20,334 nt of DNA from Oceanospirillaceae bacterium UBA2001 (GTDB lineage: Bacteria > Pseudomonadota > Gammaproteobacteria > Pseudomonadales > Balneatricaceae), in NCBI GenBank assembly GCA_002335115.1, contig DDCR01000136.1, positions 1-20,334 of the forward strand, given 5' to 3'. Of the stretch, positions 16,217-20,334 are shown in pieces (position 1 is the stretch's first letter; each line of letters starts with the position of its first letter). A program made the position numbers and the translations under genes. A model generated the notes under the pieces. That model worked only from the letters and a program-made list of their open reading frames with translations. It searched no databases and had not been told where the DNA came from.

Positions 16217-17512
16217 TTAAAGTTGCGCAAAAGCTCTTTCGGCTGCATCAAGTGTGTGCATCAGTTCTTTTTCTCCATGGGCAGTAGAAACAAATCCCGC
16301 CTCAAATGCTGAAGGGGCTAAGTAGACTCCATGCTGCAGCATTAAGTGAAAAAAGCGGCTAAATTTTTGTCCATCACAAGCCATAGTTTCGGTAAAGCAA
16401 GTCACTTGTGTTTGGTCCGTAAAAAACAGTCCAAACATGCCTCCGACTTGGTTGGTGTGGAAGTCTACCTTGGCCGCACTAGCTCGCTCTTTCATACCTG
16501 ACAAAAGTCTGCTGGTGTAGTCGGTTAGTTGCTCATAAAAACCAGGCTGGCTCACTTCATCGAGCATGATTAAGCCTGCACTCATGGCGACTGGATTGCC
16601 TGATAGTGTACCTGCTTGGTAAACTGGACCTATTGGAGAGAGGGAGTGCATCACCTCACTTTTACCACCAAAGGCTGCCACTGGCATACCACCACCAATG
16701 ACTTTGCCTAACGTGGTTAGGTCTGGTGCGATGTTATAAAGTCCTTGAGCACATTGGGGGCCAACGCGAAAGCCGGTCATTACTTCGTCAAAGATTAAAA
16801 GAGCGCCGCTGGCATCACACGCATCCCGTAAACATTGTAAGAAACCTTCTTCTGGCACCACAAGGTTCATGTTGCCAGCAACTGGCTCTACGATAATGCA
16901 GGCTATTTCGTGACCCATAGTAGCAAAAGTGTGTTGCACGCTCTCAAGGTCATTGTAGCTAAGGGTTATGGTATGTTGGGCAATGCTGTCGGGCACTCCT
17001 GGGGAGCTAGGGACGCCTAGAGTGAGAGCGCCAGAACCAGCTTTGACTAATAATGAATCAGAGTGACCATGGTAGCAGCCTTCAAACTTTACGATTTTGT
17101 CGCGCCCCGTATGACCCCGAGCAAGCCGAATAGCGCTCATGGTGGCTTCAGTACCAGAACTGACCATGCGTACCATATCCATGTGAGGTAATAGGCTGCA
17201 AAGCTTATCAGCCATCGCTGTTTCAACTCGAGTGGGGGCGCCAAAACCCAAGCCATTTTCAATGCTTTTGGCTACCGCAGCGAGCACTCTTGGATGCGCA
17301 TGTCCTAAAATCATTGGTCCCCAAGAGCAAATGTAATCAACATACTGGCGATTGTCTTCATCGGTGATCCAGGCGCCAGACCCTCGTTTTATAAATAGGG
17401 GGTGACCTCCTACGCCTTTAAAAGCCCGTACTGGAGAATTAACCCCACCTGGAATGTGCTCTTGTGCCGCTTCGAATAATTGGGCAGAAATAGGGGTTTG
17501 GCTGGACGGCAT
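16217..17512 (-). CDS. hemL: glutamate-1-semialdehyde 2,1-aminomutase
   Basis: A 431-residue PLP enzyme that converts glutamate-1-semialdehyde to 5-aminolevulinate, the C5 route to haem. Family motifs include [16 protein letters not shown], the [16 protein letters not shown] phosphate-binding region, [20 protein letters not shown], and [11 protein letters not shown] with the PLP lysine K270. Length matches the family. ATG 17512 starts [17 protein letters not shown], a normal N terminus, with GAGAA about ten bases upstream. It lies 62 bases after the clc gene on the same strand and directly before the unknown membrane protein. The E. coli hemL gene also neighbours clcA. Confidence 0.98.
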   Translation of the reverse strand: MPSSQTPISAQLFEAAQEHIPGGVNSPVRAFKGVGGHPLFIKRGSGAWITDEDNRQYVDYICSWGPMILGHAHPRVLAAVAKSIENGLGFGAPTRVETAMADKLCSLLPHMDMVRMVSSGTEATMSAIRLARGHTGRDKIVKFEGCYHGHSDSLLVKAGSGALTLGVPSSPGVPDSIAQHTITLSYNDLESVQHTFATMGHEIACIIVEPVAGNMNLVVPEEGFLQCLRDACDASGALLIFDEVMTGFRVGPQCAQGLYNIAPDLTTLGKVIGGGMPVAAFGGKSEVMHSLSPIGPVYQAGTLSGNPVAMSAGLIMLDEVSQPGFYEQLTDYTSRLLSGMKERASAAKVDFHTNQVGGMFGLFFTDQTQVTCFTETMACDGQKFSRFFHLMLQHGVYLAPSAFEAGFVSTAHGEKELMHTLDAAERAFAQL

Positions 17513-17574
17513 AAATAATTCTCAACAAAGGAAAAAATCAACGCCGTATTATCGCCTGAAAACACTAAAGGCTG

Positions 17575-19311
17575 CTAATCCTTTTGCATGTATTTTACAA
17601 TTTCTTCCACGGGCAAGACGCCCATGATGCTGCCGTCAACATCGGTGATGAGAAGCTGTTTATAATCACGCTTTTTACATAAATCCCAAGCCTCTTTGAG
17701 CGTGGCTCGAGATGAACAAAATCCAAAGGCGACCGTTGGTGATCCAGCCCCTTCAATAAGGCCCATGGAGGAGCTCTGGTCTAGATGGATTTGGCTTTGA
17801 TGCAAAACGTGATCAACTTGATCATCACGATTGTTGATAATGAGCCAACTCACACCTAAATCTGCGACTGAAAGATAGCCAGCTATATCATCGTCGTAGT
17901 GATGGCTGACATCATCATGCATTAAACTGATTACCCCTTGATGATTGAGCGCCTGAGTGATGGGATTAGCTTGATAATCCAATCCCTGTTTGCGCAACAC
18001 CTCAATAAATACAGAGTCTTGTTTGAAAAAATAACTACAACTGATATTGGCGATAACAATGGTGGCCATGCCAGGTAAAATGATGCCTGGATTGTGGGTT
18101 AATTCCATGAGCCCAATCAAGGCAGCCAAGGGGGCTTGCAATACAGCACTCATCATAGCCCCCATGCCCAGCATCGCGTAAAACCCGGCATCAGAAGTGG
18201 GCCCATCTAATACGTAACCACTGATATGGCCCAAGGCGGAGCCTGCACAAGCGCCCATCAAAAGGGTGGGGCCAATTAAGCCAATTGGCATGCCTAAACC
18301 CACGCTTATGGCGGTGGCAAATAATTTGGCAAAAGCAAGAGCCACCAGCAAGCCTATCGCATACTGTCCCTCAATCGCCATAAGAATGCTATCAGTGCCC
18401 ATGCCCATTACCTGAGGCACAAAGTAGGCAAGTGCCCCCGTGAAGGTGCCAGCGACCAGCATGCGAGCAAGCACCGGTTGAGATGCAAAGTTTTGTATGC
18501 TGGTGACCGTTTTAGTAAACAGTGCGGCCATGGCCCCAAGCACCACCCCATACACTAAAATAAGTGGCATCTCGCGCATATCGGCCATGCTAATGTCAGG
18601 TGCCATAAATGCCATTTCGGCACCATACAAATTGTTATGTAAAAGGGTTGCGGTAACAGCAGCAATAATGACCGGGGTAAAGCCCATAATGCTGTATTCC
18701 AGCATGACCACTTCCATGGCAAAAATTACACCTGCCATGGGCGTATTAAACGAAGCGGCAATAGCCCCTGCTGTGCCACAACCTACCATGAGACGCACAC
18801 TGTTGTTGGGCAGATGAAAAGCGCTGGCTAGTTGTGAACTCACAGCTGATCCTAGATGCACAGCAGGACCTTCTCGACCCGCAGACTGGCCTGTTAGGAT
18901 GGCGAGTGAGCCGCCTATAAATTGTACTATGGTATTTTTAATGGGCATTTTTGCTTGGTGATAGGCCATGCGATCCATCACATGGGCCACCCCTGCTTTG
19001 CGCTCACCAGGGGCGAACAACATGAGCCAAAGGCCAATTAATAAGCCACCGATCACAGGCAGGAAAAAATACCAAATAGGGTCTAAGTTTTCAAAGCTTT
19101 CAGCAGTGCCACCGGGGAGCCAATGTTCAAGGGGTATTTCAAATAAACTGCGAAAGGCTACAATGACAAGGGCTGCAGCTACACCGCTGACAAACCCAAG
19201 AAAGCTAATTTGTGGTAAGGCATCATTGTAGGCGAGGCGACGGCGAAAATGGCTGGCCCCAAAACGCATAGGATTAAGGCGTAAGGCTAATTTTTGTTTT
19301 AAGTTGACCAT
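17575..19311 (-). CDS. CLC-family chloride channel/transporter with a CBS-like C-terminal domain
   Basis: A 578-residue inner-membrane protein with the full CLC fold followed by about 130 cytoplasmic residues resembling CBS regulatory domains, best seen in the last 50 (KQLLITDVDGSIMGVLPVEE). The gating glutamate motif GREGP is intact (E147), and GLIGP is present. Other ion-site residues differ from E. coli ClcA. The GSGIP serine motif is replaced by KAGVA, the internal proton glutamate (E203 there) is V201 in FAMEVV, and the tyrosine is a phenylalanine in DSVFIEVL. Valine at the proton position is typical of CLC channels rather than Cl-/H+ exchangers. The acidic and histidine-rich MHDDVSHHYDDDI precedes the CBS region. 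ATG 19311 is the chosen start. Confidence 0.93.
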   Translation of the reverse strand: MVNLKQKLALRLNPMRFGASHFRRRLAYNDALPQISFLGFVSGVAAALVIVAFRSLFEIPLEHWLPGGTAESFENLDPIWYFFLPVIGGLLIGLWLMLFAPGERKAGVAHVMDRMAYHQAKMPIKNTIVQFIGGSLAILTGQSAGREGPAVHLGSAVSSQLASAFHLPNNSVRLMVGCGTAGAIAASFNTPMAGVIFAMEVVMLEYSIMGFTPVIIAAVTATLLHNNLYGAEMAFMAPDISMADMREMPLILVYGVVLGAMAALFTKTVTSIQNFASQPVLARMLVAGTFTGALAYFVPQVMGMGTDSILMAIEGQYAIGLLVALAFAKLFATAISVGLGMPIGLIGPTLLMGACAGSALGHISGYVLDGPTSDAGFYAMLGMGAMMSAVLQAPLAALIGLMELTHNPGIILPGMATIVIANISCSYFFKQDSVFIEVLRKQGLDYQANPITQALNHQGVISLMHDDVSHHYDDDIAGYLSVADLGVSWLIINNRDDQVDHVLHQSQIHLDQSSSMGLIEGAGSPTVAFGFCSSRATLKEAWDLCKKRDYKQLLITDVDGSIMGVLPVEEIVKYMQKD

Positions 19312-19497
19312 AAATAAGACCCGTTAATTCATTATTTTATAGTTATCAATACGAGTAGCATTATTTGCAGTTTACCTTACATTCATCATGCTGACTAATA
19401 TCAGTATGGTGAATATTACCTTGCCCTCTTTAGCTTTTCTGCTGGGTCTATTATCATGGGTGTAAGGATTGTTCTCTAAAAAAGAAAGGAAGTAAAA

Positions 19498-20334
19498 GTG
19501 AAAAAAGTAGCCATTGTTGGTGGTACTGGATATACAGGTGTTGAATTACTACGACTTTTGGCGCGTCACCCGGGCGTTGAGGTTTGTGCGATTACCTCTC
19601 GATCAGAAGCAGGCAAGGCAGTCGCTGAGGTCTATCCCAGTTTGCGTGGCGAGTATGATCTTGCTTTTACTGAACCGGTAACAGAAACCTTGGTGCAAGC
19701 TGACCTAGTTTTTTTTGCCACTCCTAATGGTGTTGCCATGAAGCAAGTCCCTGATTTGCTGGCTGCAGGTACTAAAGTCATTGATTTAGCTGCAGACTTT
19801 CGGATTCAAGATATTGATGTTTGGTCCCATTGGTATGGGATGTCACATAGCTGTCCCAAATTAGTAAAGCAGGCAGTTTATGGATTACCAGAAGTGAATA
19901 AAGCAGCCATCAAGAATGCCAGTCTAGTGGCTAACCCAGGCTGTTATCCAACGGCGGTGCAGTTAGGTTTGTTACCTTTAATAGAACAAGGTCTAATTGA
20001 TACGCAGCATCTTGTGGCAGATTGTAAATCAGGGGTGAGTGGCGCAGGACGTGGGGCCGCCGTGGGTAGTTTGTTGTGTGAAGCAGGTGATAATTTTAAG
20101 GCTTATGGAGTGGCTGGTCATCGGCATTTACCCGAAATAAAAGAACGAATCTCAGTCGCTAACGGGGGGGCGGTAGGCTTGACCTTTGTACCCCATTTGG
20201 TGCCCATGATTCGGGGTATTCACGCCACCTTATATGCACCTTTGTTGACTCAACATGAATCTCTTGAATCCTTTCAGGCCCGCTTTGAAGCGCGCTATTC
20301 AGAACATCCATTTGTTGATGTTATGCCCCTAGGG
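19498..20334 (+). CDS. argC: N-acetyl-gamma-glutamyl-phosphate reductase, 3' end cut off
   Basis: The frame is open from GTG 19498 through the right edge, 279 codons with no stop. ArgC reduces N-acetylglutamyl phosphate with NADPH, the third step of arginine synthesis. The nucleotide motif is [15 protein letters not shown] from residue 6. The catalytic cysteine is C149 in [17 protein letters not shown] and the histidines of AGHRHLPEI, part of the active site, follow, then [19 protein letters not shown] seven bases before the GTG supports this start. Roughly 60-70 residues should be missing. It is divergent from clc across 186 bases. Confidence 0.97.
   Translation, partial: MKKVAIVGGTGYTGVELLRLLARHPGVEVCAITSRSEAGKAVAEVYPSLRGEYDLAFTEPVTETLVQADLVFFATPNGVAMKQVPDLLAAGTKVIDLAADFRIQDIDVWSHWYGMSHSCPKLVKQAVYGLPEVNKAAIKNASLVANPGCYPTAVQLGLLPLIEQGLIDTQHLVADCKSGVSGAGRGAAVGSLLCEAGDNFKAYGVAGHRHLPEIKERISVANGGAVGLTFVPHLVPMIRGIHATLYAPLLTQHESLESFQARFEARYSEHPFVDVMPLG

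Noticed and set aside
17513..17580. Terminator or promoter between clc and hemL
   Set aside because: A 4-bp stem and a T-run are visible but not adjacent, and a GATAAT -10-like box lacks a -35 at a usable distance.
18497..19231. Plus-strand frames opposite the clc gene
   Set aside because: Composition is that of the complement of membrane-segment codons. No start signals or domains.

Overview
The window looks like chromosomal housekeeping DNA from a Gram-negative gammaproteobacterium, probably a Pseudomonadales/Oceanospirillales-type marine lineage. The evidence is DksA, the GluQ and PcnB set, SfsA, a class A penicillin-binding protein (PBP1b type) followed by a TPR lipoprotein resembling Pseudomonas LpoP, and gene order shared with E. 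coli and Pseudomonas. I see no phage, IS element, CRISPR array, tRNA or rRNA. No gene is obviously broken, and gene density is high.

Layout. (1) 1-6305, plus strand: a SAM-dependent methyltransferase of unknown target, then a central-carbon block tkt, gap/epd-type dehydrogenase, pgk and class II fba (transketolase, GAPDH/E4P dehydrogenase, phosphoglycerate kinase, aldolase). These four are tightly spaced (gap and pgk overlap by 4 nt) and end at a plausible hairpin-plus-T terminator. The leader before tkt holds a good match to a sigma-54 -24/-12 promoter. (2) 6331-11277, minus strand: dksA, gluQ, pcnB, folK, panB, panC, an operon-like run with an internal promoter before pcnB. It joins the stringent-response regulator, tRNA modification, RNA polyadenylation, and folate and pantothenate synthesis. 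(3) 11570-16213: divergent sfsA, a small Rieske-type Fe-S protein convergent with it, then mrcB and lpoP (peptidoglycan polymerase plus its likely outer-membrane lipoprotein activator), and on the minus strand an unknown polytopic membrane protein that overlaps the end of lpoP. (4) 16217-19311, minus strand: a CLC-family anion transporter and hemL. (5) 19498 to the end: argC, cut off by the window edge.

The gene order panC, panB, folK, pcnB, gluQ, dksA, sfsA, mrcB, hemL, clc is the E. coli order of the same genes (recalled), with other genes lost or inserted. The three least explained genes sit at the changed positions: the Rieske protein, the membrane protein at 15599-16213, and the C-terminally extended CLC protein with altered ion-site residues.

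No clear new multi-gene system is visible. The items most worth a second look are the sigma-54-like site before tkt, the perfect 12-bp inverted repeat where sfsA and the Rieske gene converge, the channel-like CLC residues, and the unknown membrane protein antisense to lpoP.
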